This document shows positions 1 to 7,912 of a DNA stretch of 50,955 nt, one piece after another. A program made the position numbers and the translations under genes. How positions within the stretch are numbered: position 1 is the stretch's first letter; each line of letters begins with the position of its first letter. The stretch covers positions 1 through 50,955 of the forward strand of contig UQHH01000013.1 of NCBI GenBank assembly GCA_900540865.1, written 5' to 3'. Under the pieces are notes generated by a model that was not told the origin of the DNA, ran no database searches, and was given only the letters and a program-made list of their open reading frames with translations. This DNA is from an uncultured Oscillospiraceae bacterium (GTDB taxonomy: Bacteria; Bacillota; Clostridia; Oscillospirales; Acutalibacteraceae).

Positions 1-27
1 CAGAGCCTTTTAGGCGTTTCTGCAAAG

Positions 28-46
28 CCACCGGCTTTGCCGGTGG
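28..46. terminator. Stem-loop at left edge
   Basis: An 8-bp perfect inverted repeat (28-35 with 39-46, loop ttt) is seen. It could be the end of a transcription unit lying to the left of the window, but no clear T-run follows it on the plus strand, so the terminator role is uncertain. Confidence 0.35.
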
Positions 47-255
47 ATATTTACTGAAACGGAACGTTTCAAAAAAGTATCAAGTACGCCCTTGCTTCCT
101 TCTTTTCTGCGTTTTTCCCGCATAAAAATAAATGCAGACGTCTTTCTCATCTTTTAATTTCGGCTCCGTTTGCCGGGGAAAGGCGGGCAGATAAAGAATT
201 TTCTATCGCATTTTGCAGCAACATTATCAAAAAGTATGTTAAAATAGTAACAAAA

Positions 256-284
256 TTGACAATTTATATAAAGATTGGTATGAT
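256..284 (+). promoter_or_regulatory. Sigma-A type promoter for the DUF1874-like gene
   Basis: A perfect -35 TTGACA (256-261) and a -10 TATGAT (279-284) are separated by 17 bp, with an extended TGn just before the -10. Transcription would begin near 291, leaving a leader of about 25 nt. Bases 1-255 hold no other gene that I can support, only the hairpin at 28-46 and a smaller gaaac/gtttc dyad near 57-70. Confidence 0.65.
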
Positions 285-316
285 TGACTTAACAAAATAT
301 GAAAGAAGGGGTTTTT

Positions 317-700
317 ATGACAAGCGTACAAAGCACGCCATTGCTGCTGCTCGACAACAGCAATATGATGTCGGTCGTCAATCAGGGGGAGTTCAAATGT
401 ACCAACCTTTCCTTTGAGGAAGCGAAGGCCATTATCGAAATGCATGAGGAAGCCGACGTCCTGCGCTGCTTCGACGACGACGGAATCCAGACCATCATCT
501 TCAATTATCTGGGGATTGAGCGCAGGGAATTCCCCTATAAGCATATCCGCAACATGCGCCCCGGACAGGACGCCATCGTCTTCAAGCTTTACATCACCCC
601 GTCCGAAACGCAGCCGGTTATTACGACCGCCGACGGCGTGGAGGCGAAAAAAATCCAGAACGTTTATATCTACTGCCAGTATCTTTCCCGATTGAAGTAA
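317..700 (+). CDS. Small DUF1874 (STIV B116)-like protein, function unknown
   Basis: This 127-residue soluble protein starts best at ATG 317, because the purine-rich GAAAGAAGGGG (301-311) sits 5 nt upstream; the in-frame ATG at 299 has no ribosome binding site. Its layout resembles DUF1874 / STIV B116 proteins: an N-terminal strand with LLDNS (about 11-15), an LSFEEAK segment (31-37), a YLG segment (64-66) and RPGQDAIVFKL (81-91), matching the family pattern GD-ALVFxL. Family members include the ring-nuclease anti-CRISPR AcrIII-1, Crn2, and YddF of ICEBs1, which use a His in a GHxxT-type motif. Here that region reads CFDDDGIQT (51-59) with no His, so ring-nuclease activity is not expected. 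It is a monocistron with its own strong promoter and terminator. The family assignment rests on reading motifs by eye. Confidence 0.5.
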   Translation: MTSVQSTPLLLLDNSNMMSVVNQGEFKCTNLSFEEAKAIIEMHEEADVLRCFDDDGIQTIIFNYLGIERREFPYKHIRNMRPGQDAIVFKLYITPSETQPVITTADGVEAKKIQNVYIYCQYLSRLK

Positions 701-720
701 AAAATTGAACCCAACATAAA

Positions 721-759
721 AAAGAAAGGCGCGGCTGATAAGCCGCGCCTTTCTTTTTT
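721..759. terminator. Bidirectional terminator
   Basis: A 16-bp perfect inverted repeat (721-736 with 741-756, loop gata) is flanked by A-rich sequence on the left and a T-run on the right. It lies between the convergent DUF1874-like gene and spoVAE and even overlaps the spoVAE stop codon, so it can serve both strands. Confidence 0.85.
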
Positions 760-1117
760 AGTCCTTTTCCTTTGGCTTTGCGACCAGCGCGCCGAGCAGG
801 CCAAAGACGATTGCCGCCGTAATTCCGGCAGCAGCGGCGGCGATACCGCCTGAAAGCGCGCCCATCAAGCCGTGCGCCGTGACCGCTTTTTTAATGCCCT
901 CTGCCATTGTGTAGCCAAACCCGGACAGCGGAACGGTTGCGCCCGCGCCCGCAAAATCGACCAGCGGCTTATACAGCCCGACTGCGGTAAGCACAACGCC
1001 CAGTACCACAAAGGTGACGAGTATCCTCGCTGGCGTAAGCTTTGTTTTGTCGATTAAAATCTGCCCGATGACGCAGATTAAACCGCCCACCCAGAACGCG
1101 TTTAAGTAATCCAGCAT
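758..1117 (-). CDS. spoVAE: Stage V sporulation protein AE (SpoVAEb type)
   Basis: This 119-residue integral membrane protein has four hydrophobic segments and the family patterns FWVGGLICVIGQILID near the N-terminus and FAGAGATVPLSGFG mid-protein, typical of SpoVAEb; the length matches the roughly 116-residue family. In endospore formers SpoVA proteins form the channel that moves Ca-dipicolinic acid across the spore inner membrane. It normally sits in a spoVAC-AD-AE operon, but here it stands alone, with the rnf operon diverging upstream and its partner spoVAD about 21 kb away. The start is supported by a GAAAGG-type site 12-16 nt upstream. Confidence 0.92.
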   Translation of the reverse strand: MLDYLNAFWVGGLICVIGQILIDKTKLTPARILVTFVVLGVVLTAVGLYKPLVDFAGAGATVPLSGFGYTMAEGIKKAVTAHGLMGALSGGIAAAAAGITAAIVFGLLGALVAKPKEKD

Positions 1118-1164
1118 AATATTCCCGGCCTTTCTTTACAATTGGGATTTTTTGTTTGCAATTT

Positions 1165-1194
1165 TATTCTTGACCGTTTTTTTCTTCCTATTCA
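1165..1194 (-). promoter_or_regulatory. Possible sigma-G/sigma-F-like promoter for spoVAE
   Basis: On the minus strand TGAATA (1194-1189) is followed after 17 bp by AAGAATA (1171-1165). The -35 equals the sigma-G consensus, while the -10 matches CATACTA at only 4 of 7 positions. The start codon lies about 48 nt downstream. The spacing is right, but the -10 is weak. Confidence 0.35.
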
Positions 1195-1376
1195 TATTGA
1201 AAAAAAGGGGGTAAAATGTTAAACTGTATTTTAATGTGGTATTCTGGCGAAATCTGCGAATTTCCGCCGGAAAAGGCAAGCGGCGTGCCTTCTTTTTCTT
1301 TGAAAAGCTTTTTCTTTTTACGCCGCCGGGTGAATAGATATAGTAGATGAAAGCCCACACGCTATGGAGGGATTTT

Positions 1377-2747
1377 ATGAAGCAGACCGAACTGAAATTT
1401 CCGTCGTCCCCGTTCCGAACGAGAGGGGGGGCGAAGGTTCCCCACAGGAAAAACACCGCCTCGGCGCCGTCCGCGGTAATGCCGCCGCCAAAGGAGGTAA
1501 TCATCCCGATGCAGCAGCATATCGGCGCGCCTTGTAAGCTCAAGGTAAAGGCGGGCGATTATGTTAAGGTGGGTACGGTCATCGGGGACAGCGACGCGTA
1601 TGTGGGCGCTCCAATCCACAGCAGCGTGTCGGGTACCGTCAAAAAAATTACACAGGTAAGGCTGCCGGGCGGAAACGCCTGCGACGCGGCGGTAATCGAG
1701 TCCGACGGGCAGATGCTCGTGAACGAATACCTCGTGCCGCCGAATGTACATAATTTGTCCGACCTGCTCGCGGCCGCGCGGGCGAGCGGCCTTGTCGGCC
1801 TTGGCGGCGCCGGCTTTCCCGCGCACGTAAAGCTGAATATCCCGGAGGGCAAGACGGTCGATACGCTGATTATAAACGTCGCGGAATGCGAGCCGTACAT
1901 TACCTCCGACCACCGTGAGGCAATAGAAAACTCCTGGGCGGTCATGTCGGGCGTGTACGCCGTCAAGGAGCTTTTACAGATAGAACGCGTCATCATCGGC
2001 GTAGAGGACAACAAGCCGGACGTCATCGAGGTGCTTCGGGAAATCGCCGACAGCAAAACGAACGACCCGCAAAACCATGTCCGCGTGCTGCCCTTAAAGG
2101 CGCGCTACCCGCAGGGCGCTGAGAAGGTGCTTGTCAAGGCGTGTACCGGCAGGGTTGTGCCCGCCGGGAAGCTGCCGGCGGACGCCGGATGTATCGTGAT
2201 GAACGTGACGTCGATTGCGTTTTTGTCGAACTACCTGAAAACGGGAATCCCGCTCGTGTCCAAACGCATTACGGTGGACGGCAGCGCGGTGAAGCACCCG
2301 CAGAACGTCATCGTGCCCATCGGCACGCCGATTAAGGACGTCATTGAATTCTGCGGCGGCTATAAAGAGGCGCCGAGAAAGCTTTTAATGGGCGGGCCAA
2401 TGATGGGCCTGGCCATTTCTGACGATTCGCTTCCCGTCTTAAAGCAGAACAACGCGATTCTGGCCTTTGGCGAAAAGGAAGCAAGGCTCCCTGAGCCTGC
2501 CGCCTGCATCCGCTGCGGAAAGTGCGCGCTGAGCTGCCCGATGAACCTTGTGCCGCCCGTTATCAGCCGCAGCGTAAAGCTTAAGGACGCGCAGGCGCTT
2601 GAAAAGCAGGGCGTTATGACATGCATGGAATGTGGAAGCTGCGCGTTCAACTGCCCCGCGCATAAGCACATCGTACAGAATATGAGGCTGGGTAAAGCCA
2701 TTGTAAAAGAAGCCGCCGCCAAAAAGGCCGCGCAGGGGAAGGGGTGA
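1377..2747 (+). CDS. rnfC: Rnf complex subunit C, NADH-side Fe-S flavoprotein
   Basis: RnfC is the peripheral subunit that passes electrons between NAD(H) and the membrane part of the ferredoxin:NAD oxidoreductase. The 456-residue protein has a lipoyl-like N-terminal part (KVKAGDYVKVGTVIGD), a glycine-rich VGLGGAGFPAHVKL nucleotide/FMN-binding segment, and two 4Fe-4S motifs, CxxCxxCxxxCP starting at Cys377 and Cys416. I chose ATG 1377 over the in-frame ATG at 1347 because TGGAGGG lies just before 1377. It is the first gene of rnfCDGEAB; rnfD follows with almost no gap. The 259-nt upstream region (1118-1376) contains AT-rich stretches, but I could not fix one convincing sigma-A promoter in it. 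Confidence 0.95.
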   Translation: MKQTELKFPSSPFRTRGGAKVPHRKNTASAPSAVMPPPKEVIIPMQQHIGAPCKLKVKAGDYVKVGTVIGDSDAYVGAPIHSSVSGTVKKITQVRLPGGNACDAAVIESDGQMLVNEYLVPPNVHNLSDLLAAARASGLVGLGGAGFPAHVKLNIPEGKTVDTLIINVAECEPYITSDHREAIENSWAVMSGVYAVKELLQIERVIIGVEDNKPDVIEVLREIADSKTNDPQNHVRVLPLKARYPQGAEKVLVKACTGRVVPAGKLPADAGCIVMNVTSIAFLSNYLKTGIPLVSKRITVDGSAVKHPQNVIVPIGTPIKDVIEFCGGYKEAPRKLLMGGPMMGLAISDDSLPVLKQNNAILAFGEKEARLPEPAACIRCGKCALSCPMNLVPPVISRSVKLKDAQALEKQGVMTCMECGSCAFNCPAHKHIVQNMRLGKAIVKEAAAKKAAQGKG

Positions 2748-2752
2748 GCAGG

Positions 2753-3703
2753 ATGGATACAAAATATTATGTCTCCCCGTCGCCGCATCTGCGCAGCGGG
2801 GTCAGTACGGCAAAGATTATGGGCAACGTGCTCATTGCCCTGGTTCCGGCGGTTATCGCTTCCGTCGTGATTTTCGGCTGGAAAAGCCTGCTCGTTATCA
2901 CCGTATGTACCGCGACGGCGGTTTTAGCGGAATATATCTGCCGCAAGGTCATGAAGCGGGACGATACCATCGGCGATTTGAGCGCCGTCGTTACGGGCGT
3001 GCTGCTCGCCTTGAACCTGCCGGTCAACATCAACCTGTTTATCGCGGCGTTCGGAAGCATCGTCGCCATTGTCGTCGTAAAGCAGATGTTCGGCGGAATC
3101 GGGCAGAATTTCGTAAACCCCGCGCTTGCCGCGCGCATCGTTTTGCTCGTGTCGTTCCCGGTCCATATGACCACCTGGCCCAAGGCCTTTTGGTATTTGC
3201 AGGAAACGGCGGACGCTGTAACGAGCGCGACGCCGCTTGCGGATAACGCGAACGGCATCGCTACAAGCTATTTCGATTTATTCTTAGGCACGACCGGCGG
3301 CTGCCTGGGCGAAACGTGCGCCCTGGCGCTTTTGCTCGGCGGTATATATTTAGTCGCGAGGAAAATCATCCACCCGGCTATCCCGGTTTGCTTCATCGGC
3401 ACGGTGTTCGTGCTTTCCTGGGCGCTCGGTCAGGACCCGCTGTTCCACGTTTTGTCGGGCGGTGTCCTGCTCGGCGCGATTTTCATGGCGACCGATTATA
3501 CGACGTCCCCCATGACGACGGCGGGCAAGGTGATTTTCGGTGTCGGCTGCGGCGTGATTACCGTACTCATCCGGCTTTACGCGAACCTGCCGGAGGGCGT
3601 GTCGTTCTCTATTATTTTAATGAATATCCTGGTTCCGCACATTGAGCGGCTGACCATGCCGAAGCCTTTTGGAGAGGAGAGGAAAAAGCGTGAAAAATCT
3701 TAA
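2753..3703 (+). CDS. rnfD: Rnf complex subunit D, membrane flavin subunit
   Basis: This 316-residue polytopic membrane protein is homologous to NqrB/RnfD and holds a covalently bound FMN. Thr160, in TSATPLA, fits the flavinylated SGAT-type Thr, and the conserved ATDYTTSPMT segment lies towards the C-terminus. A GTG at 2744 is in frame and overlaps the rnfC stop, but GGGG at 2741-2744 is well placed as the ribosome binding site for ATG 2753. The end overlaps the rnfG start by 14 nt, indicating tight coupling. Confidence 0.95.
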   Translation: MDTKYYVSPSPHLRSGVSTAKIMGNVLIALVPAVIASVVIFGWKSLLVITVCTATAVLAEYICRKVMKRDDTIGDLSAVVTGVLLALNLPVNINLFIAAFGSIVAIVVVKQMFGGIGQNFVNPALAARIVLLVSFPVHMTTWPKAFWYLQETADAVTSATPLADNANGIATSYFDLFLGTTGGCLGETCALALLLGGIYLVARKIIHPAIPVCFIGTVFVLSWALGQDPLFHVLSGGVLLGAIFMATDYTTSPMTTAGKVIFGVGCGVITVLIRLYANLPEGVSFSIILMNILVPHIERLTMPKPFGEERKKREKS

Positions 3704-4355
3704 CGCGAAGGCAATCCTAACGCCGGCGCTCGTGCTTTTCCTTATCTGTATGATTGTAGCGGGACTGCTCGGCGGAACAAACGCATTGACAAAGGAGCCC
3801 ATTGAAGAACAGTCGCAGCTCAAGGCGCAGCAGGCGCGAAAGACCGTTCTGCCGCAGGCGAAAGGCTTTGAGCAGGTTTCCCTTTCCGGTACGGACGCGG
3901 AGTGCTACGCGGCGCTTAACGAGGACGATGAGATTTTAGGCTACGCCATTACGACAGCCGCCAAGGGCTACGGCGGGGACGTAAGGGTGATGACCGGAAT
4001 CGACGCGGTGGAAGGAAAGGTTACAGGTATTTCCATCCTGTCCCAGAACGAGACGCCGGGGCTCGGCGCGAACGCCGTCAGGCCGGAATTTACCGGACAG
4101 TATAAACAGGCGCTCCCTGAAGGCGGGTTTGACGTCATTAAGAACGCGCAGCCAAAGGATGGGGAGATTGCGGCGATGACCGGCGCGACCATTACGTCGA
4201 AGGCCGTGACAGACGCCGTAAACGAAGCGGTTTCCCTTTACACGGAACATTTCACACAGGGCGAAAACCGCGCGCCGCGCTATACGATTGCAGAACAGCT
4301 GAAGGAATTTATCCAGAACGAAACAATAAAGCAAGAGATGGGAGGCGGGAACTGA
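3690..4355 (+). CDS. rnfG: Rnf complex subunit G, FMN-binding
   Basis: RnfG has one N-terminal membrane helix and an extracytoplasmic FMN-binding domain. The TGAT motif with Thr167 is the predicted covalent FMN site, preceded by GLGANAV. I chose the GTG start at 3690, preceded 7 nt upstream by GGAGAGGAGAGG (3671-3682); the upstream in-frame ATG at 3669 would lie inside that site. The gene overlaps rnfD by 14 nt and the rnfE ATG by the ATGA-type junction at 4353-4357. The predicted product is 221 residues, normal for the family. Confidence 0.93.
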   Translation: MKNLNAKAILTPALVLFLICMIVAGLLGGTNALTKEPIEEQSQLKAQQARKTVLPQAKGFEQVSLSGTDAECYAALNEDDEILGYAITTAAKGYGGDVRVMTGIDAVEGKVTGISILSQNETPGLGANAVRPEFTGQYKQALPEGGFDVIKNAQPKDGEIAAMTGATITSKAVTDAVNEAVSLYTEHFTQGENRAPRYTIAEQLKEFIQNETIKQEMGGGN

Positions 4356-5038
4356 TGGCGAAAAAATCGTTGTTCCAGGAGTTTTCCAAGGGAATCGTCA
4401 AGGAAAACCCCGTGCTCTGCCTGGTGCTCGGCACCTGCCCGACGCTCGCCGTCACGACGGCCGCCTCAAACGCGATTGGTATGGGGGTCGCGGCGACGCT
4501 GGTGCTCGTCTGCTCCAATGCCGTGATTTCCCTGCTGCGCAGGGTGATACCCGACAAGGTGCGCATCCCCGCCTATATCACCGTTATCGCCGGCTTTGTC
4601 ACCATCGTGCAGATGCTCGTCAAGGCGTTTGCCCCGGCAATCGACGAGTCGCTCGGCATTTTCCTGCCGCTTATCGTCGTCAACTGCATTATTTTGGGCC
4701 GCGCCGAGATGTACGCGAGCAAAAATAGGGTGATTCCGTCTATTGTGGACGGACTGGGTATGGGCGTCGGCTTTACCGCGGCGATGCTTTTGATGGGCAT
4801 TATCCGCGAATTCCTCGGAACGGGTGCTGTGTTCGGCGTACCGCTTACGTCTAGCCTGTTCGACCCTGTTTTAATCTTTATCCTGCCGCCGGGCGGCTTC
4901 TTCGTGTTCGGTATGCTCATAGCGTTTGCCAATAAGCTCAACGGCAAAAAGAAAAAGCCGGAGGAAACCGGCTGCGCGGGCTGCCCGATGAGCCAAAGCT
5001 GCGCGAAAATACAGCAGAGTGAGGAGGGCGGCAAATGA
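4355..5038 (+). CDS. rnfE: Rnf complex subunit E with Cys-rich C-terminal tail
   Basis: RnfE is a polytopic subunit of the RnfA/RnfE (NqrD/NqrE-like) pair that carries electrons across the membrane. The 227-residue sequence has about six hydrophobic segments, with the conserved TNC-type motif seen as IVVNCIILGRAEMYASKN. After the last helix comes a Lys-rich stretch and then a tail with GCAGCPMSQSC (three cysteines) before the end. The tail is extra relative to the minimal family core. It overlaps rnfG by one base and rnfA by four. Confidence 0.95.
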   Translation: MAKKSLFQEFSKGIVKENPVLCLVLGTCPTLAVTTAASNAIGMGVAATLVLVCSNAVISLLRRVIPDKVRIPAYITVIAGFVTIVQMLVKAFAPAIDESLGIFLPLIVVNCIILGRAEMYASKNRVIPSIVDGLGMGVGFTAAMLLMGIIREFLGTGAVFGVPLTSSLFDPVLIFILPPGGFFVFGMLIAFANKLNGKKKKPEETGCAGCPMSQSCAKIQQSEEGGK

Positions 5039-5643
5039 ACGTACAGCAGCTTGTCGCCGTATTCCTCGCGGCGATTCTGACGGAAAACTATGTGCTGAGC
5101 AAGTTTTTGGGCATCTGCCCGTTTTTAGGCGTTTCCAAGAAGGTCGACACCGCGGTCGGCATGAGCGCCGCCGTCACCTTTGTCATGGTGCTCGCGACCG
5201 CCGTTACCTACCCGATTTACGAAAACCTGCTCGTCCCGAACGACCTTTCCTACCTGCAGACGATTGTGTTCATTCTTGTAATCGCGGGACTGGTACAGCT
5301 GGTGGAAATCATACTGAAAAAATATATGCCCGCGCTTTATAACGCGCTCGGCATCTACCTGCCGCTGATTACCACAAACTGCGCCGTTCTGGGCGTTACG
5401 ATGCTGGTACTCGAAAAAGCCTCGGGCGACCCGTCCTATACTTATATAACGGCGCTTGTAAACGCGCTGGGCGCCGGCATCGGCTTTCTTGTCGCAATGG
5501 TCATGTTCGCCGGCGTACGCCAGCGGCTCGAGGAATGCGACATACCAAAATGTATGAAGGGCCTTCCGATTACGCTCGTTGCGGCGTCGCTCGTTTCGCT
5601 GTCGTTTTTAGGCTTTGCGGGACTGGTAGACGGCTTGATGTAA
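5035..5643 (+). CDS. rnfA: Rnf complex subunit A
   Basis: This 202-residue integral membrane subunit is paralogous to RnfE. It contains the paired motifs typical of RnfA: LTENYVLSKFLGICPFLGVS near the N-terminus and LITTNCAVLGV mid-protein, whose cysteines are thought to ligate the intramembrane Fe-S centre shared with RnfE. The start overlaps the rnfE stop (ATGA), so translation is probably coupled. Length is close to the usual 190-200. Confidence 0.95.
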   Translation: MNVQQLVAVFLAAILTENYVLSKFLGICPFLGVSKKVDTAVGMSAAVTFVMVLATAVTYPIYENLLVPNDLSYLQTIVFILVIAGLVQLVEIILKKYMPALYNALGIYLPLITTNCAVLGVTMLVLEKASGDPSYTYITALVNALGAGIGFLVAMVMFAGVRQRLEECDIPKCMKGLPITLVAASLVSLSFLGFAGLVDGLM

Positions 5644-5685
5644 CGGGCAATGGATGATTTTTTTAATAGGAAGGGGTAAACCGAT

Positions 5686-6480
5686 ATGAACCCGATATTA
5701 TTTGCCGTGCTCGTGGTTGCGGGCATTGGGCTTGTGGTGGGCATCGTGCTGGCGGTGGCGTCCGCCGTGCTGGCGGTGCCGAAGGATGAAAGGGCCGAGG
5801 CGGTTTTAGAGGCGCTGCCGGGCGCAAACTGCGGCGCGTGCGGCTTTTCCGGCTGTTCCGGCTATGCAAAGGCCCTGGCGCAGGGCAGCGCAAAGCTTGG
5901 GCTATGTTCCCCCGGCGGGGAGGAAACGGCAAAAGCAATTGCCGCGATACTCGGCGCACAGGCTGAAAAAACGGTAAAGCGCACGGCGGTCGTGCATTGC
6001 TCCGGCAGTCTTGAACATACGGAAAATAAAATGGATTACCAGGGCATTTCAAGCTGCGCCGCGGCGGTGCAGCTCGGCGGCGGGCCTGGAAAATGCGCGT
6101 ACGGCTGTATTGGACTGGGCGACTGCAAAGCCGCCTGCGAGTATGACGCGATTACCGTCTGCAACGGCCTTGCGGCTGTCAATCCAAATAAGTGTAAGGC
6201 ATGTACCATGTGCGTTTCCGCCTGCCCGAAGAAGCTGATTTCAATCGTTCCGGTCAAAAAACAGGCGCAAGTGCTGTGCAGCAGCTGCGACAAGGGCGCG
6301 CAGGCAAAGGCCGCGTGCGCGACGGCCTGCATCGGCTGTATGCGCTGTGTAAAGGTTTGCGAGTCCGGCGCAATCAAGGTGGAAAAATTTCATGCCGTCG
6401 TCGACCCGTCGCTCTGTACCGGCTGCATGAAATGTGTGGAATCCTGCAAGCAGGGCTGTATTGTAGAGGCGTTTGCCTGA
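5686..6480 (+). CDS. rnfB: Rnf complex subunit B, polyferredoxin
   Basis: RnfB receives electrons from reduced ferredoxin. The 264-residue protein opens with a membrane helix (about 5-27), then a CGACGFSGC four-Cys cluster motif, and several ferredoxin-like cluster motifs towards the C-terminus (for example CKACTMCVSACP, CIGCMRCVKVC and CTGCMKCVESCKQGC). This is the normal domain order. GGAAGGGG lies about 10 nt before the ATG. It ends the rnf run; 24 nt later an unrelated gene starts, and I see no strong terminator between them, so read-through is possible. Confidence 0.96.
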   Translation: MNPILFAVLVVAGIGLVVGIVLAVASAVLAVPKDERAEAVLEALPGANCGACGFSGCSGYAKALAQGSAKLGLCSPGGEETAKAIAAILGAQAEKTVKRTAVVHCSGSLEHTENKMDYQGISSCAAAVQLGGGPGKCAYGCIGLGDCKAACEYDAITVCNGLAAVNPNKCKACTMCVSACPKKLISIVPVKKQAQVLCSSCDKGAQAKAACATACIGCMRCVKVCESGAIKVEKFHAVVDPSLCTGCMKCVESCKQGCIVEAFA

Positions 6481-6504
6481 TTATTTGAAAATGAAGGGAA
6501 TTCT

Positions 6505-7266
6505 ATGTTTGTCAGGGTGTGTGATAAGAAGCACGGATGCTATTATAAATCCATTGTTTATGGCAAAATAGACATAGGCTATTTTGAAAAATATGTGGTT
6601 TTAAATCCTTTTACCGACTCGTTTGAAGCCGTGGATTATCTGGCTAAGGACGAAGAACCCTTCACCGGAAGAACGCAAATCAACATAATCAATGCCGAAA
6701 AGGAAGAATGGAAACGTTTCTATGATGAGGAGCTGTTAAAGCTTTCCCGTTCTTTGGATGGTTATGATGCTCCTAATAAGACTCCGGCGTTTTACGGATA
6801 TGAGGATGTCTACCAAAAACGGGAATACTTGCTTCGGCTTTTAAAAAGCGGACCTGTACCACGCGGAGAATTTCGGGCCGCAGTGCGTTCCCTGCCTGGA
6901 GAGGGCCATTGGAATTATATCAAAACGCAGGCTGATGCAGGCGAATTCATGCAGCTCTTTGCGGGCTTCCATGATTCCACGCTGAAAAGCCTGTGGTATA
7001 AGGAAAATGACAATAAAAAAGACCTCCATATGGTTTTTGAGAATACAGGCTGGTACGGTATGGCGGAGCTCTTTTTTGAAGGTTTGGTAGAGATGCGTAT
7101 CAGGCCGCCGGAAGACAATATGCTCAGGGAATTCTTGTCGGGCTGCCTGCTGATACATGATGAGTGTGTGTTTTGGGCGGACGAAGACCTATGTGAGGAG
7201 AACCTGTCCCATAATGGCAGCTATGTTAAGGCTTATAACCTGAAATGGAGAAAAATAGGCAAGTAG
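6505..7266 (+). CDS. Hypothetical protein with FHDS-type C-terminal domain
   Basis: I do not recognise a named family with confidence. The 253-residue protein is soluble, acidic and rich in aromatic residues. The C-terminal half has a FHDSTLKSLWY segment followed by a beta-rich stretch (LHMVFENTGWYGMAELFFEG), a pattern I associate with small uncharacterised Firmicutes proteins that recur as stand-alone or immunity-like genes. Codon use is visibly more A+T-rich than in rnfB upstream, which hints at separate acquisition. GAAGGGAA lies 6-12 nt before the ATG. It sits directly after rnfB but has no obvious link to it, and it ends at a strong bidirectional terminator. Confidence 0.6.
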   Translation: MFVRVCDKKHGCYYKSIVYGKIDIGYFEKYVVLNPFTDSFEAVDYLAKDEEPFTGRTQINIINAEKEEWKRFYDEELLKLSRSLDGYDAPNKTPAFYGYEDVYQKREYLLRLLKSGPVPRGEFRAAVRSLPGEGHWNYIKTQADAGEFMQLFAGFHDSTLKSLWYKENDNKKDLHMVFENTGWYGMAELFFEGLVEMRIRPPEDNMLREFLSGCLLIHDECVFWADEDLCEENLSHNGSYVKAYNLKWRKIGK

Positions 7267-7301
7267 CTTTTATTTGAAATAAAAAACTTGCAAATAAACC
7301 G

Positions 7302-7350
7302 CGCCCCGCTGATTAGGCTGTCATACGGCCTAATCAGCGGGGCGTTTTCT
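7302..7350. terminator. Bidirectional terminator
   Basis: A perfect 17-bp inverted repeat (7302-7318 with 7328-7344) with a 9-nt loop is followed by a T-rich tract. It separates the convergent hypothetical gene (plus) and the PNPOx-like gene (minus). Confidence 0.88.
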
Positions 7351-7363
7351 TGCCGCGGGTTTG

Positions 7364-7840
7364 TTACCCGTGGCTTCGTTTTGCCTGAAAATTCTTTGAA
7401 ACAATACAAAAAACCGTGGTTTTATCAATCATCGCGTCGTTGAACGCAAATATTCTGCGTCCGGTGAGCTGCTCCAGAATAGCGAGCAAAGCACCGCGCT
7501 TTTCGTCATGGCCTGTAATGAAGGAAACAGTACCCGTCCCAATTACGCTTTCATAGGCGCAGGTGTAGGTGCAGGCAATGTCGTGCTTGCCGAGGACCTT
7601 AATCAACCGGTCCATTTCAAAGCTGACGGTTAAGTTTTGCTTTAAAAGTTCTACCTTTTTGCCCTCCTGCGCACAGTGGAAGTAGAGAGTCAGGGTATCG
7701 CCCTTGAGCGTATAGCCGAAGTTCATCGGCACGAGGTAGGGCGCGGGTTCGTCTGAAAGCGCTATGCGGCAGACGGGACATCCTTTTATGATGTCCGCAA
7801 TCTGCGCGCGGTCTGTGACCGCACGTTCATTTCTTTTCAT
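7364..7840 (-). CDS. Pyridoxamine 5'-phosphate oxidase-like flavoprotein (NimA-type)
   Basis: This 158-residue protein has the split-barrel flavin-binding layout of the PNPOx-like / nitroimidazole-resistance NimA group: an N-terminal helix with VTD, CRIALSDEPAPYLVPMNFGY, LYFHCAQEGKK and a Cys-rich centre. Such proteins bind FMN or related cofactors; the real substrate cannot be told from sequence. The start at 7840 is favoured over the in-frame ATG at 7852, because AAAGGATGG then sits 8 nt upstream. It is a single gene on the minus strand. Confidence 0.85.
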   Translation of the reverse strand: MKRNERAVTDRAQIADIIKGCPVCRIALSDEPAPYLVPMNFGYTLKGDTLTLYFHCAQEGKKVELLKQNLTVSFEMDRLIKVLGKHDIACTYTCAYESVIGTGTVSFITGHDEKRGALLAILEQLTGRRIFAFNDAMIDKTTVFCIVSKNFQAKRSHG

Positions 7841-7912
7841 GTAATAATCCATCCTTTTTATTTTCTTTCTGATTCTGTTTTAAGGCAACAGAAAACCAAC
7901 CACCAAACTTAT

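Noticed and set aside
1212..1245. Alternative sigma-G promoter for spoVAE (AGAATA ... CATTTTA on the minus strand)
   Set aside because: The spacing is 21 bp, outside the 17-18 bp expected for sigma-G.
1136..1543. 135-codon minus-strand ORF over the rnfC start
   Set aside because: It overlaps the well-supported rnfC start and the promoter region, and shows low-complexity Lys/Phe content typical of antisense noise.
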